Source: Prevotella sp. E13-17 (GTDB lineage Bacteria; Bacteroidota; Bacteroidia; Bacteroidales; Bacteroidaceae). Taken from it: 64,000 nucleotides of DNA. Location: the NCBI RefSeq assembly GCF_022024035.1, contig NZ_CP091787.1, positions 1,798,001 to 1,862,000 on the forward strand, read 5' to 3'. A model generated the notes under the pieces. It searched no databases. It was not told where the DNA came from and saw nothing but the letters and a program-made list of their open reading frames with translations. The position numbers were made by a program, and so were the translations under genes. Positions 1 to 10,071 of this stretch are shown here, one piece after another. Positions within the stretch are counted from its first letter, which is position 1. The number at the start of each line of letters is the position of its first letter.

Positions 1-657
1 ACTGGTAAGCGTTGAGAGTAAGATAATAACACTACCGACTATCACCAGCATGCCGATAATCTGATTTATCAATTTGATGCCATTTTGATCAAACTTGGTT
101 CTAATCTTGTCAACCAGCCACGACAATGACCACCACCACAACAATGCACCTCCAATAATGCTTAGGAAGCCAACAATCATGTCGATAGGATGATCGGGCT
201 GCAGTCCAAAAGCAAACTGGGCATAGAGTGCCATAAACAAGAATATAATAAGCGGATTGCTCAAGGTCACCAAGAATGCCGTGATGGCATTGTGTGCCAG
301 CGTGCCCTTCTTTTGACCAGGCTTGCGTATGTTCTTTGTTGGGTCAGTGCGGTAAGTAAAGACTCCAAATAAAAGCAACATGATACTTCCCGCAATCTGA
401 AGATAAAAACGTGTGGTGTCGTTGCTGACAAAATCGACCACATATCCCATTCCCAAACCGGTAATTCCTGCATAAATCATATCACTTACAGAAGCACCAA
501 CTCCCGTAACAAAACCATACCATCGCCCCTTGTTCAGTGTACGCTGAACACAGAGTACTCCAACTGGTCCCATAGGCGCAGAAGCAATAATACCTATGAG
601 CATTCCCTTAAATACAATATCTAATATGTTTGGTATCGTGTTAACAACAAATGGCAT
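1..657 (-). CDS. LysE-family amino-acid/metabolite exporter (3' end beyond window)
   Basis: Reading leftward from an ATG at 657, 219 codons stay open to the window edge, so the C-terminus is missing, though LysE proteins are usually about 200-230 residues and little can be lost. The start of the protein has the family's conserved loop (GIIASAPMGPVGVLCVQRTL) and a later 'LSNPLIIFLF' segment, with about six hydrophobic helices in between. Members export basic or other amino acids across the inner membrane; the substrate here cannot be read from sequence. It diverges from the ROK kinase gene, and its -7 box ends only 8 bases before the ATG. Confidence 0.85.
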   Translation of the reverse strand, partial: MPFVVNTIPNILDIVFKGMLIGIIASAPMGPVGVLCVQRTLNKGRWYGFVTGVGASVSDMIYAGITGLGMGYVVDFVSNDTTRFYLQIAGSIMLLLFGVFTYRTDPTKNIRKPGQKKGTLAHNAITAFLVTLSNPLIIFLFMALYAQFAFGLQPDHPIDMIVGFLSIIGGALLWWWSLSWLVDKIRTKFDQNGIKLINQIIGMLVIVGSVIILLSTLTS

Positions 658-665
658 AATGTGTG

Positions 666-673
666 CAAAGTTA
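666..673 (-). promoter_or_regulatory. Bacteroidota -7 box for the LysE-type exporter
   Basis: TAACTTTG on the minus strand matches TAnnTTTG and ends 8 bases before the ATG at 657, which predicts a leaderless or nearly leaderless mRNA. I see no clear -33 TTTG at the usual spacing. Confidence 0.6.
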
Positions 674-767
674 CTAATTTAAATTAGAAATTAAGAATGA
701 GCCAATAATATTTTTTATTTCACGTATAAAAAATGTTAAGTAAGCTAATTATATCAAATAATTAATT

Positions 768-775
768 TATCTTTG
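768..775 (+). promoter_or_regulatory. -7 box for the ROK kinase gene
   Basis: TATCTTTG lies 32 bases before the ATG at 808 and matches TAnnTTTG. It faces away from the exporter promoter in the same AT-rich divergent region (658-807). Confidence 0.6.
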
Positions 776-807
776 CAAATAATTTTACTCACACTAAATG
801 TATAATA

Positions 808-1788
808 ATGGATACACAATCAACTATTAAGCCATATGTTATCGGCTTGGACTTAGGAGGCACAAACTCTGTATTTGGAATTGTAGATGCCCGTGGCGAA
901 ATAAAAGCCACAACTGCCATAAAAACTGGAGGTTTTACTTCTGCAGAAGATTACGTTGCTGCTTCTGTAGAAGCATTACAGCCCATCATTGAGCAAGTAG
1001 GCGGCATTGAAACAATTAAAGCCATGGGAATTGGTGCTCCTAACGGTAACTACTATAAAGGAACTATCGAATTTGCTCCTAACCTGCCTTGGGCACATGA
1101 CGGAATCGTACCTTTGGCAAAAATGTTCAGCGACAAGCTGAATGGTGTTCCTGTTGCCCTGACGAATGATGCCAATGCGGCTGCTATTGGAGAAATGGTT
1201 TATGGAGTTGCTCGAGGCATGAAAAACTTTATTGTGATTACACTTGGCACTGGCGTCGGTTCTGGCATTGTCGTCAATGGTCAGTTGCTCTATGGTCACG
1301 ATGGTTTTGCTGGTGAACTTGGACATGTGATTATGCGCCGCGAAAACGGCCGTACTTGCGGATGTGGTCGTACTGGATGTCTTGAAGCTTATTGCTCGGC
1401 CACAGGTGTAGCACGAACAGCACGCGAGATCTTATCGACCACAGAGCGTCCGTCCCTACTCCGCGATATAGACCCTGCAGAAATAACCTCCCTTGATGTT
1501 TCTATCGCTGCAGAAAAGGGAGACGAATTGGCTAATGAGATTTACGAGTTTACAGGTAACATGTTGGGTGAAGCATGTGCTGATTTTGCAGCATTCTCAT
1601 CACCCGAAGCCTTTATCTTCTTTGGTGGCATGACTAAGGCTGGCGAACTGATTATGAAACCGATTCGTGAGTCATACGACAAGCATGTTCTAAAGATATT
1701 CAAGGGCAAAGCCAAGTTCTTGGTTAGTGGTCTGGACGGTTCGTCTGCCGCAGTACTTGGTGCTTCTGCCGTTGGATGGGAGGTGTAA
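808..1788 (+). CDS. ROK-family sugar kinase (glucokinase-like)
   Basis: A 326-residue cytoplasmic kinase of the actin-like ATPase fold that should phosphorylate a hexose such as glucose or N-acetyl sugar. Seen in the sequence: the phosphate-1 motif DLGGT at residues 15-19, catalytic Asp in DAN at 121-123, the sugar/Zn motif ELGH at 170-173, and the ROK zinc cysteines in CGCGRTGC at 184-191. Length is typical. It is a single-gene unit with its own -7 box, followed by a hairpin shared with the convergent nadE. Glucokinase is the commonest function of close Bacteroidales relatives, but the exact sugar cannot be settled from motifs alone. Confidence 0.9.
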   Translation: MDTQSTIKPYVIGLDLGGTNSVFGIVDARGEIKATTAIKTGGFTSAEDYVAASVEALQPIIEQVGGIETIKAMGIGAPNGNYYKGTIEFAPNLPWAHDGIVPLAKMFSDKLNGVPVALTNDANAAAIGEMVYGVARGMKNFIVITLGTGVGSGIVVNGQLLYGHDGFAGELGHVIMRRENGRTCGCGRTGCLEAYCSATGVARTAREILSTTERPSLLRDIDPAEITSLDVSIAAEKGDELANEIYEFTGNMLGEACADFAAFSSPEAFIFFGGMTKAGELIMKPIRESYDKHVLKIFKGKAKFLVSGLDGSSAAVLGASAVGWEV

Positions 1789-1806
1789 TCCTTCAAAATA
1801 TACAAT

Positions 1807-1858
1807 TAACATTTGCCCCCGTCATCCTTCATGCATTGGATAACGGGGGTAAATGTTA
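1807..1858. terminator. Convergent hairpin between the ROK kinase gene and nadE
   Basis: A 16-bp stem pairs 1807-1822 with 1843-1858 (one G-U pair, otherwise perfect) around a 20-base loop. It includes a run of five C against five G. The TAA stop of nadE lies inside the right arm. No strong U-tract follows on the plus strand; the minus strand continues into a T-rich stretch. It probably ends both converging transcripts. Confidence 0.65.
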
Positions 1859-3781
1859 TGATAGCTCTTCGCACTCCTTTAACCAAAGGATGCTTGAAGC
1901 ATCGCTCGGCATGCGCCAGTCTCCACGGGGAGAAAGGCTCACACTTCCGACCTTTGGACCATCTGGCAGACATGAACGCTTAAACTGTTGGTTAAAGAAA
2001 CGGCGACAGAATATCTTCAACCAATGTTTGATGGTGTCGTCATCATATTTCCCTTCAAAAGCATGTTGCGCAAGCATGAATATCTTAGAAGGCCGGAATC
2101 CAACTCGAAGATGATAATATAAAAAGAAATCATGTAGTTCATAAGGACCTACGAGATCTTCTGTTTTCTGAGCAATGTTCCCATCAACATCTGCAGGTAT
2201 CAGTTCTGGCGATATGGGTGTTTGTACGATATCAATCAGAGTCTCTCTTTCCTGTATGAAAGCAGATTGTTCGGCTATATATTTTACAAGATACTGTACT
2301 AATGTTTTAGGGACACCTGCATTAACACCGTACATGGACATATGGTCACCATTGTATGTACACCATCCCAAAGCTAATTCGGAAAGGTCGCCTGTACCAA
2401 TAACCATACCACCAACCTGATTTGCAACATCCATCAGTATTTGAGTTCGTTCGCGTGCTTGAGAATTCTCGTAAGTCACATCGTGATTATCTACAGAATG
2501 ACCAATATCCTCAAAATGCTGAAGAACAGATTTGGATATATTGATTTCACGAATTGTTATCCCCAGTGATTGCATCAACTTTATGGCATTATCATGTGTT
2601 CGGTCTGTTGTGCCAAATCCAGGCATCGTGATTCCTGTAATTCCCAAGCGAGACAATCCTAATTTATCAAAAGCTCTGACAGTTACAAGTAATGCCAAAG
2701 TAGAATCCAGTCCACCACTAATTCCAATAACTACATGTTCGCAGTGTGTGTGATGGAGACGTTTACACAGGCCCATCGTTTGGATATTAAGGATTTCCTC
2801 ACAAGAACTTGCCATTTCGCCCTCAGATGGAATGAACGGATAAGGATTAATGGTGCGTATCAATTCGAAATCACGTTGTTCTACAAGTTTTGTATTGATA
2901 TAACGCGCTACAGCTCCTACTTGTGCAGAACGGAAAGTTGTGTTGTTCTGGCGTTCCAGACGAAGTCTGTCAATATCTATTTGTTGAATGCGTAATTGTG
3001 GGTCTATTGAGAATCTGTCAGCATCTGCGAGCATGATGCCATTCTCGTAAATAAGCGCATTTCCACCATAAACGACATCCTGAGTTGACTCTCCAAAACC
3101 ACAACTACTATAAACATAGCCACACATCATTCTTGCACTCTGTTGCGAAAGAAGTGAGCATAGATACTTATGCTTCCCATTTAATTCGTCTGTTGCAGAT
3201 AGGTTTAGGATGATGTCGGCTCCTGCCAAAGCAAGATTGTTGCTTGGTGGCAACGGTGCCCATACATCTTCGCAAATCTCAATGCCAAAGCAAGCACCAT
3301 CGCAAGTGCGAAAGACTATGGGTTCATTAGATATATGTATGGGGCTACCTGCAAGATAAATATCCTGTGGAATAAGATCGGATGCTGAGGCAAACCATCT
3401 TTTCTCATAGAACTCGTTATAATTGGGTAAGTGCGTTTTGGGAATGACACCAAGGATCGTTCCTTGCTGAATGACAACTGCACAATTGTATAACAAAGCG
3501 CCAACACGAACAGGGAGTCCTACTACAGAGATTATATTTAGCTTACGTGTAAAATCTAGAAGAACAAGTAAAGATTCTTCTGCCTTATCAAGAAGTAATT
3601 GCTGGCTGAAAAGGTCTTGGCAAGTATATCCCGTGATGCTTAGTTCTGGGAACACAATAAGTTCTACACCTTTTCCTTCAGCTTGAACAATCAGACTCTC
3701 TATCTGCTGGACGTTAAATTCCACATCAGCCACACGAACACTCGGTATTGCTGCGGCTACTTTGATTAATCCGTATTTCAT
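1856..3781 (-). CDS. nadE: NAD(+) synthase, glutamine-hydrolysing
   Basis: Makes NAD from deamido-NAD, ATP and glutamine. The 641-residue protein has an N-terminal nitrilase-fold glutaminase (about 1-280) with triad candidates Glu46 (FPELS), Lys115 (IPKTHLPN) and Cys170 (EICEDVW), then an ATP-pyrophosphatase synthetase domain with the SGGLDS P-loop at 355-360. Length matches the two-domain glutamine-dependent enzyme, so no separate amidotransferase is needed. The start overlaps the stop of the Smr-domain gene by 4 bases (ATGA). It is the last gene of the minus-strand train that starts at ftsY. Confidence 0.97.
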   Translation of the reverse strand: MKYGLIKVAAAIPSVRVADVEFNVQQIESLIVQAEGKGVELIVFPELSITGYTCQDLFSQQLLLDKAEESLLVLLDFTRKLNIISVVGLPVRVGALLYNCAVVIQQGTILGVIPKTHLPNYNEFYEKRWFASASDLIPQDIYLAGSPIHISNEPIVFRTCDGACFGIEICEDVWAPLPPSNNLALAGADIILNLSATDELNGKHKYLCSLLSQQSARMMCGYVYSSCGFGESTQDVVYGGNALIYENGIMLADADRFSIDPQLRIQQIDIDRLRLERQNNTTFRSAQVGAVARYINTKLVEQRDFELIRTINPYPFIPSEGEMASSCEEILNIQTMGLCKRLHHTHCEHVVIGISGGLDSTLALLVTVRAFDKLGLSRLGITGITMPGFGTTDRTHDNAIKLMQSLGITIREINISKSVLQHFEDIGHSVDNHDVTYENSQARERTQILMDVANQVGGMVIGTGDLSELALGWCTYNGDHMSMYGVNAGVPKTLVQYLVKYIAEQSAFIQERETLIDIVQTPISPELIPADVDGNIAQKTEDLVGPYELHDFFLYYHLRVGFRPSKIFMLAQHAFEGKYDDDTIKHWLKIFCRRFFNQQFKRSCLPDGPKVGSVSLSPRGDWRMPSDASSILWLKECEELS

Positions 3782-4839
3782 TTGATTGTCACTTGTGTGG
3801 CACCATAACCGTATTCACGGAAAGATGCATCTTGGTAAGTATATTGTTTATATTTGTATTGTAGCTCATTAATAAGTGCCTTGCGCAAAACGCCCTCACC
3901 CTTTCCATGAATAAAGATAATCTTTGCACCTTTCTTCTTCTCATAAATCTTGAGAGTCTTACGTACTACATCTAATTGATAATTGAGGATATCTGTAGCA
4001 TTCATCCCATTGGTATTATCTAAAAGAGCATTCGCATGCAGATCTACAATGATGGGGTCTCCTGCCTTGTGTTCTGCTTTGACATCAGTACGAACTTCAG
4101 AAGCGACATCTCCTTTTTGATACATATTAGCTTTCAACTGTTGTGCATCAATGACTAAAGGCCGGACCATTTTGTCATCTTTGATAATCGTATAGATCAA
4201 AGCTGGCTGTTCAAAGAATGCATTATCTTGAAACGTATGCAACTTATAGAATTTGACCGCGTCTATACGGAACTGAACATCTACTGCAGGCTTTATCAGA
4301 TAATGCTTTTCATGCTTGTAAGGAAGGACTTGTATGGCGACACGTTCAAAAGCATTGAGGTCTTCTCTGCCAAACTCCTCCAAAAACAGTTTTGTGTTTG
4401 GTTCGACCTCTTCTGTTGATCTTAACTTCCAACTATTTCCTTCTGCCGATGCATACGTGAAACGCATGTAGTAGTTAGAGTCGTTGACAAAATATGCTTC
4501 AAATCGTGTGTCAGACAATTCTTTGATATTCATAGGAACAAATGCCAAATAAGCAGAAAGTGTGTCACCACCCTTTCTTTCTTCAGGCTGAGCTTTGAAA
4601 GTAATAGGCCTATCAGCTGGTTCTGTTTCCTTTTCAAGAGACTTATTAGTATGTTGTTTCACTTCAATGACATGACTTGTCTCGTAATTCTCTTCACCGA
4701 TAACCACGACCTCATTCGTTTGCATGGGAACTTGAAAACCATCTTCGTCTTCAACCAATACAATATTTTTGCCTTTGAAACCGGCAACCTTACCTCCACC
4801 GATTTCACTTAAAAATCTAACTTTATCTCCTATCTTCAT
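3778..4839 (-). CDS. DUF2027 / Smr-domain protein
   Basis: 353 residues. The N-terminus has a short SH3-like stretch ([19 protein letters not shown]), the centre is a DUF2027-type beta-rich region, and the last 85 or so residues form a Smr domain with the DLHANAL and [12 protein letters not shown] motifs. Smr domains in MutS2 and related proteins act as nucleases on branched or structured nucleic acid. In MutS2 the domain is fused to an ABC ATPase, which is absent here. The role of this stand-alone Bacteroidota version is not known to me. It sits 13 bases after queA and overlaps nadE by 4, so it is co-transcribed with nucleotide and tRNA modification genes. Confidence 0.85.
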   Translation of the reverse strand: MKIGDKVRFLSEIGGGKVAGFKGKNIVLVEDEDGFQVPMQTNEVVVIGEENYETSHVIEVKQHTNKSLEKETEPADRPITFKAQPEERKGGDTLSAYLAFVPMNIKELSDTRFEAYFVNDSNYYMRFTYASAEGNSWKLRSTEEVEPNTKLFLEEFGREDLNAFERVAIQVLPYKHEKHYLIKPAVDVQFRIDAVKFYKLHTFQDNAFFEQPALIYTIIKDDKMVRPLVIDAQQLKANMYQKGDVASEVRTDVKAEHKAGDPIIVDLHANALLDNTNGMNATDILNYQLDVVRKTLKIYEKKKGAKIIFIHGKGEGVLRKALINELQYKYKQYTYQDASFREYGYGATQVTIK

Positions 4840-4852
4840 TTTAATTGTATCA

Positions 4853-6073
4853 TTAAGGAATTAACAATGAACTATCACCATAGCTCAAGAAGCGAAAATC
4901 GTGAGCTAAAGCGTAATCGTATATTTTATGCCAATCTCCATTGACAAAGGCACTAACAAGCAATAGCAAAGTTGATTGTGGTTGATGAAAATTCGTCACC
5001 AGCATCTTTACGATTTTGTATTCATAGCCTGGCGCAATGATAATCTGTGTGCTGCTGTGCAGGGCAGGTAGCTGATTCTTGTCGAGCCAATCTATCAATG
5101 CTTGGATAGATTCACGTACTGGAATAGATTTAGCATCACTGTTATCATAAGGTTCCCATTGACATACGTGAAGTTCACGTTCAGAAATCTGTGGGTTTTT
5201 AAGAACTTTCAGTCCCATATAATACAGACTTTCGAGTGTACGAACACTTGTTGTGCCTACAGCTATGGCCCAACAATCATGCTTTAACAGTTTCTCCAAA
5301 GTGCGACGATGAACACAGATATACTCCGTATGCATCTCATGGTCATTAATTTCTTCTGTCTTAACAGGCTTGAAAGTACCCGCCCCAACATGAAGCGTCA
5401 GTTCTTCACGATCAACACCATGACTATCAAGAGATTTCAGAACATCGGGAGTGAAGTGTAATCCTGCTGTTGGTGCAGCGACACTACCCTTGATTTTAGA
5501 ATACACAGTCTGATAGGTCGTTTTGTCGCTCTCTTGTGTTTCTCTATTTAAATATGGCGGAATAGGAAGTTCGCCCATTGATTCCAATATCTCAGCAAAA
5601 GAGATGTGCTCGTTGTTCCATGAAAAGTCAATCCAATGACTGGTGCCATGAATATCTCTACGAGTTGCCGTGAATATAAGAGATTCACCGTTTATAGTCA
5701 ATTGTCGTTCAAGAGTGCCCTCTTTCCATTTCTTTAGATTGCCGACAAGACAAAGCCAAGAACACTGTCCCTTTGTTTGAAACATTTGTTCGTAATCTGA
5801 AGGCATTGCCGGTTCCAACAGAAAAACCTCAATGAGTGCACCAGTCTCCTTACGAAAATGAAGTCGTGCTTGAATCACTTTAGTATTATTGAAGACCATA
5901 AGTGCGCCATGTGGCAAATATTCAGAGAGATTATAGAAATGATCCTCACTGATATTTCCCTTTTTATATACCAGAAGTTTGGATTCATCACGTTTCGCTA
6001 ATGGAAATTTTGCGATTCGATCATCTGGTAAAGGATAATTGTAATCACTAATATGAATATGTTTTGTTTCCAT
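4853..6073 (-). CDS. queA: S-adenosylmethionine:tRNA ribosyltransferase-isomerase
   Basis: Transfers and isomerises the ribosyl group of SAM onto preQ1-tRNA to form epoxyqueuosine. Family landmarks seen are the N-terminal YPLPDDRIA and the central blocks [34 protein letters not shown] and [16 protein letters not shown]. At 406 residues it is longer than the enterobacterial protein (about 350), as is usual in Bacteroidota, the extra residues lying in the middle domain. Six bases separate it from the PAP2 gene upstream and 13 from the Smr gene downstream. Confidence 0.97.
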   Translation of the reverse strand: METKHIHISDYNYPLPDDRIAKFPLAKRDESKLLVYKKGNISEDHFYNLSEYLPHGALMVFNNTKVIQARLHFRKETGALIEVFLLEPAMPSDYEQMFQTKGQCSWLCLVGNLKKWKEGTLERQLTINGESLIFTATRRDIHGTSHWIDFSWNNEHISFAEILESMGELPIPPYLNRETQESDKTTYQTVYSKIKGSVAAPTAGLHFTPDVLKSLDSHGVDREELTLHVGAGTFKPVKTEEINDHEMHTEYICVHRRTLEKLLKHDCWAIAVGTTSVRTLESLYYMGLKVLKNPQISERELHVCQWEPYDNSDAKSIPVRESIQALIDWLDKNQLPALHSSTQIIIAPGYEYKIVKMLVTNFHQPQSTLLLLVSAFVNGDWHKIYDYALAHDFRFLSYGDSSLLIP

Positions 6074-6079
6074 CTTTAC

Positions 6080-6793
6080 TTAAATATATAAATAGCAACA
6101 GGCTCTAATAATAGCATACAAGATTGTGAGCATGAAAATGATCAGAACAATATCGATGTCTGATTTCTGATAACCCGTTTTCGTGTAATGCGAAGATATA
6201 TAACTATTTGAATAGTTAAGATGCTTCTTAATGCGTAAATACATAAAACCAATGCTAAGGCCGACAATACCACCCCAGCAAAGCCCACATAGTATGTCGC
6301 CAAGAAAATGGACACCTAAATATAGACGCGTCCAACAATTAATCAAAGACCATACAAATAAGGTAATTGACAAAATACGACTTTTAATCAGAAGTGCGAA
6401 TAAGACCGCAATACTGAATGTGTTGGCAGCATGTGAGGAAAAAAAACCATATTTTCCTCCCCTATATCCGTTTACAACATCTACATGTAGGCCAATTATG
6501 TCATCGTGAGTTGGACGCCATCTCATCACAAATGGCTTTACAATGACATCATTTAGCGAACCTGCTAAGATAACACATAGAGCCGCACTGGCTAATATTA
6601 ATATTATTTTTTGAATACTATCATTGTTCTTTAACACAACATAGAATAGCGACAGGTACAATGGTATCCAGGTTGCCGCAGTAGTCAGTGTTTTGGCCAA
6701 TCCATCAATGAACAAGGACTCGCTGCCATTAACTGACAATAGTACTTGTCTGTCTATATCTATAAGTGTACTTAAATCCATACTTATTATCAT
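6080..6793 (-). CDS. PAP2-family membrane phosphatase
   Basis: 237-residue integral membrane protein with about six helices. The phosphatase signature is visible as KPFVMRWRP (domain 1), FFSSHAAN (domain 2) and RLYLGVHFLGDI (domain 3), giving the expected Arg, Ser-His and Arg-His residues. Such proteins dephosphorylate undecaprenyl pyrophosphate, phosphatidylglycerol phosphate or lipid A at the outer face of the inner membrane; the substrate here is not decidable. The ATG overlaps the batE stop by one base; a second ATG (at 6781) is a possible alternative start. Confidence 0.9.
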   Translation of the reverse strand: MIISMDLSTLIDIDRQVLLSVNGSESLFIDGLAKTLTTAATWIPLYLSLFYVVLKNNDSIQKIILILASAALCVILAGSLNDVIVKPFVMRWRPTHDDIIGLHVDVVNGYRGGKYGFFSSHAANTFSIAVLFALLIKSRILSITLFVWSLINCWTRLYLGVHFLGDILCGLCWGGIVGLSIGFMYLRIKKHLNYSNSYISSHYTKTGYQKSDIDIVLIIFMLTILYAIIRACCYLYI

Positions 6794-7557
6794 TAAATAA
6801 TTTCCATCTTATCAGCCTCTATCCAACCTTTTTTACCATCGGAGATGCGAATCTCTTTCCACTCGTTCATGGTGTCATCGGTGATGCTTACTTTTGTTCC
6901 TTCATGAAGTAAGAATATATCTTTCCCACCTTCCGACGGTGCACTTTTGATGGATACCGCAGATACCGTGATAATTGCTTCATTGTGGGTGGACAACTTG
7001 CTTTGCTGCTGCCAAGCAAATATGATTGCAAGTACAAATACAAACAGGGATGCTATTCCCCCAAAGAATCCTAACTTCCTAATCCATAGAGGATTTGAAA
7101 ACAAATACAGCAGCATTAGTACGATTGTCAGAGTCAAGCTTCCAAGAGAAAGGTATGCCCAACCATTAGCACTTAATAGATTGATAAAGGCGTGGTACCA
7201 TGTAACAAAGAAAAGTTCACTTTCTGGAGTGATCTTATCAACAGTCTTACTACGAGCCATTTGCAGATTGTGCTTGATATCACCATCTGCTGGCGATAGT
7301 CGTAAAGCACGTTCATAAGCTATAATTGCTTGGGTGAAATCATCTGTTCGATAGTAAGCGTTGCCTAAGTTGTAATACAACTCTGCACATACTCCTTGTT
7401 CTAAAATCTGCTTATATTGTTTTACTGCTAATTGATAATTTCCACTTATATACGAACTATCTGCTTCTGCTTTGCTAACAGCATGGCTGCTGATAGGAAC
7501 AAAAACAAACAAAAGAAGTAATAACAGATACTTTTCAACGTGTTCTATGGCTGTCAT
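6793..7557 (-). CDS. batE: BatE, TPR and SH3 membrane protein
   Basis: Taking the ATG at 7557 gives 254 residues: a signal-like hydrophobic run (KYLLLLLLFVFVP), TPR repeats (YYNLGNAYYRTDDFTQAIIAYERAL), two membrane helices in the middle and a C-terminal SH3b domain ending GWIEADKMEII. This is the BatE layout; it belongs to the Bat system, linked to aerotolerance and envelope stress in Bacteroides. The frame is also open upstream for a further 72 codons (to 7773), and that upstream part is the displaced C-terminus of BatD rather than BatE. The true start is uncertain because no stop separates the two. Confidence 0.8.
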   Translation of the reverse strand: MTAIEHVEKYLLLLLLFVFVPISSHAVSKAEADSSYISGNYQLAVKQYKQILEQGVCAELYYNLGNAYYRTDDFTQAIIAYERALRLSPADGDIKHNLQMARSKTVDKITPESELFFVTWYHAFINLLSANGWAYLSLGSLTLTIVLMLLYLFSNPLWIRKLGFFGGIASLFVFVLAIIFAWQQQSKLSTHNEAIITVSAVSIKSAPSEGGKDIFLLHEGTKVSITDDTMNEWKEIRISDGKKGWIEADKMEII

Positions 7558-7767
7558 AGCAGTATTATATACTTTAGACATGTTGACTTTTGAATCGCCG
7601 GGGGCATATCTCTCAAACTCACACTCGTCAATTGCTTCAACAAACTGATTGATAACTTGCTGATCTACTTGACGCTCATTAAAACGCTCGCTAATATTGT
7701 CTCTTGAAAGTTGTTCTACAGAAATATTCATTTTATCACCAACGTAGCCCCATAGTGCTCTCAGCAC
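7531..7767 (-). pseudogene. Out-of-frame C-terminal segment of batD, open into batE
   Basis: The 79 codons from 7767 read VLRALWGYVGDKMNIS... and end ...AMTAIEHVEK. I recognise this as the conserved C-terminal cytoplasmic tail of Bacteroidales BatD (typical DE-VLRALWGYL-DKLNI). The batD frame reaches ...KFFDE directly before it, then reads SAESTMGLRW and stops. One extra A in the AAA at 7768-7770 explains the break. The segment then runs without a stop into the hydrophobic start of BatE. Homology is judged by eye. Confidence 0.75.
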
Positions 7768-9352
7768 TTTCATCGAAGAATTTGTCTGGACGATTGTCCT
7801 TCATGAGTTTTGCCGCTTTCTTCAATCGTTTTGTTGCAATTTTATTAGCTTTCTTTCCACGCATCCTTACCAAATCAGCATTCTCTATGGCTCGCTTTCT
7901 AAAAATTATAAAGAGTGCGATAAAGATAATCATTAGCACTGCGATTGATATCCAATAATTCATTGATGCAAAGAAAGACTGGTCCTTCTGTTGAAGGTTG
8001 AAATCATTCAATTTAATATGATGTATATCGCTGCCTAACAATTGCAAGTCCTCTTGGTTGGCGTAACTCTGAGATTCACTATCATTACCTTCACCTTTGG
8101 CTACATCAAGATGATACGCCTCTGTTGACAGAGTCTTATATTGGCGCGTTTTAGTGTCATAATAGGTAAACTCTGCTGCAGGAATGTCATATTGTCCCTG
8201 ATGACGTGGTACAGCCAAATACTCATAAATAACTTCTCCCTCTAACCCATTAGCGGTCAGATGAGTTTTCTCCGTCAATTTAGGGTCATAGGTATCAAAG
8301 TCTTTAGGAAACTGAAGTTCTGGTTGCTTGATGAGTTTCAGGTTGCCTACACCGCTAATTGTCACTTTAATAGTAAGCGGATCGTTCGCCTGCAGTTTCG
8401 TCTTGTCAATTTCTGATTTAATAGAGAAATTACCTACTCCCCCAGAAAAACCGACAGGTTTATTTGGAAGAGGATCAACATGAATAGATATACCAGGAGC
8501 CTTGATTTGTTTCTTGACTTCCACATAACCAGAGCCACCGTTAAAAAATGCCTCAAAAGGATCGACATTCCTGTTCTCCTGCACCACGATGCCATTAAAA
8601 GTAATACCAGGAACTTCAAGTTTACCAGTTATCTGTGGAAACATGACGTATTGGCTCCAAGTAACAGTCTTGTAATTTCTACCATTATATTGCTCAATTT
8701 TGAAGCTTTTTTCTTGAGGCAAAGGTATCTCCTGGGTGTGGAAACCCTTCAAGTCCGGCATTCTTCCTTCTAACTGCGATAGTCTCACCAATGTATAGAC
8801 TTTATACGTCAGTAAGATAGGTTCTTGCTCAACAACATGTTGCTTTGAAGCAGTTACCTTTATAAATAAATCAGCTCCCGATATATTGGTTCCAGAAGCA
8901 CGTGTGTCTCCATGGTATGCTCTGCCTTGGTTGTTGCTTGACGCAGAACCTACGACCTGGATCCTGACTATATTTGATTTTACATGTTTGCCATCAATAT
9001 TAATGGTTGCTGGCGGTATCGTGAAAGTTCCATTCTTTTCTGCACTAAGAATATATGTATAGGTAATGGTTGACGAATGAGAAGTCTTACCATTTACCAT
9101 ACTGAAACTACTTTGGGTCGAAGTGCTTGGTCCCATCAAAACTTCAAATGCATCTGGAATCTGACCGATTCGGAATCCTGATACATCTTGAGTTGTGGCG
9201 GTATATGTAAGTCGGAACTGTTGTCCCTTTTCTACCTGTTGAGGTGCATTAGCCGTCAGCTGCTGTGCAACTGCAGTAGTATGCAGTAACAGCAACATGA
9301 ATATCATGTGTAGAAGTTTATTATTGATTATCATTTGAAATGTATTTAACAT
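7736..9352 (-). CDS. batD: BatD, oxygen-tolerance membrane protein, C-terminus frameshifted
   Basis: 538 residues from an ATG that overlaps the batC stop in a TAATG junction; a TTG at 9358 is a less likely start. There is a signal peptide ending near TAVAQQ, then tandem beta-sandwich repeats (LTYTATTQDVSGF, TYTYILSAEKNGTFTIPPA), a membrane helix (YWISIAVLMIIFIALFIIF) and a basic cytoplasmic tail. The tail should carry on for about 80 residues as VLRALWG, but a +1 shift at 7768-7770 ends it early with SAESTMGLRW. Full length would be near 607. Whether this is a genuine mutation, a sequence error or recoding cannot be told from one sequence. Confidence 0.9.
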   Translation of the reverse strand: MLNTFQMIINNKLLHMIFMLLLLHTTAVAQQLTANAPQQVEKGQQFRLTYTATTQDVSGFRIGQIPDAFEVLMGPSTSTQSSFSMVNGKTSHSSTITYTYILSAEKNGTFTIPPATINIDGKHVKSNIVRIQVVGSASSNNQGRAYHGDTRASGTNISGADLFIKVTASKQHVVEQEPILLTYKVYTLVRLSQLEGRMPDLKGFHTQEIPLPQEKSFKIEQYNGRNYKTVTWSQYVMFPQITGKLEVPGITFNGIVVQENRNVDPFEAFFNGGSGYVEVKKQIKAPGISIHVDPLPNKPVGFSGGVGNFSIKSEIDKTKLQANDPLTIKVTISGVGNLKLIKQPELQFPKDFDTYDPKLTEKTHLTANGLEGEVIYEYLAVPRHQGQYDIPAAEFTYYDTKTRQYKTLSTEAYHLDVAKGEGNDSESQSYANQEDLQLLGSDIHHIKLNDFNLQQKDQSFFASMNYWISIAVLMIIFIALFIIFRKRAIENADLVRMRGKKANKIATKRLKKAAKLMKDNRPDKFFDESAESTMGLRW

Positions 9353-10071
9353 TACCAATTCTTTTCTATACGTCTTCTTTGGGGTTGTTGTTGAGCATCT
9401 TTCATCCTTTCTTGAGTCTTCTTCTCTTGTTGCAGAGCAGCCTTCAATAATTGCTCTGCATTTTCTTTACTCATCGGAGGTTCTTGCTCTTGTTGTTTAT
9501 TTTGCTGATCTTTTTTCTGATTTTCCTTCTGTTGCTCTTGTTTTTGCTTGTTCTGTTGCTCTTTGTCTTGATTCTGCTTATTATCTTGATTCTGCTGAGG
9601 CTGATTCTTCAATTGTCGCTGACATAAGACTAAATTATAACGAGCTTCATCGTCATTTGGGTTGTTTCTTAGAGCATTTTTATACGATTCGATAGCTTTC
9701 TGGAAATCTTTTTGCCCCTGATATATAACACCAATATTGTGATAACCCATAGACTTACGCAGAGGATTATGTTCTACTTCAACGGCCTTCTGAAAAATAC
9801 TAATCATTGAGTCTCCAAATTCCTTTGTAGTGGACTTCCAATCTTTGGGGAACATAGCAGTCGCAAGATTATATTTTGCACGTGCAAGGTTTTTGTCTGC
9901 ATCTGAAGCCTTCATGTAGAGAATCTGAGCATCCTTTCTTTTGCCTGCATGGAATTGCTTGTTACCACGATGTATATACTTTCTTGCTTGTAAGTTTTCA
10001 TACTCTTGAGCGTAAGCAGAAATGCAAGAAAGAATAAAGATATTTATAAAAAGAATATATTTGTTCATCAT
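9352..10071 (-). CDS. batC: BatC, TPR protein with Gln-rich tail
   Basis: 239 residues with a signal peptide (YILFINIFILSCISAYAQ), TPR repeats (LARAKYNLATAMF, MGYHNIGVIYQGQKDFQKAIESYKNAL, DDEARYNLVLCQRQL) and then a low-complexity tract of about 50 residues made mostly of Gln, Lys, Asn and Glu before a conserved-looking PPMSKENAEQLLKAALQQEK. BatC acts in the periplasm with BatB and BatE. It overlaps batB by 4 bases (ATGA) and joins batD through a TAATG. Two ATG codons are adjacent; either may be used. Confidence 0.92.
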   Translation of the reverse strand: MMNKYILFINIFILSCISAYAQEYENLQARKYIHRGNKQFHAGKRKDAQILYMKASDADKNLARAKYNLATAMFPKDWKSTTKEFGDSMISIFQKAVEVEHNPLRKSMGYHNIGVIYQGQKDFQKAIESYKNALRNNPNDDEARYNLVLCQRQLKNQPQQNQDNKQNQDKEQQNKQKQEQQKENQKKDQQNKQQEQEPPMSKENAEQLLKAALQQEKKTQERMKDAQQQPQRRRIEKNW

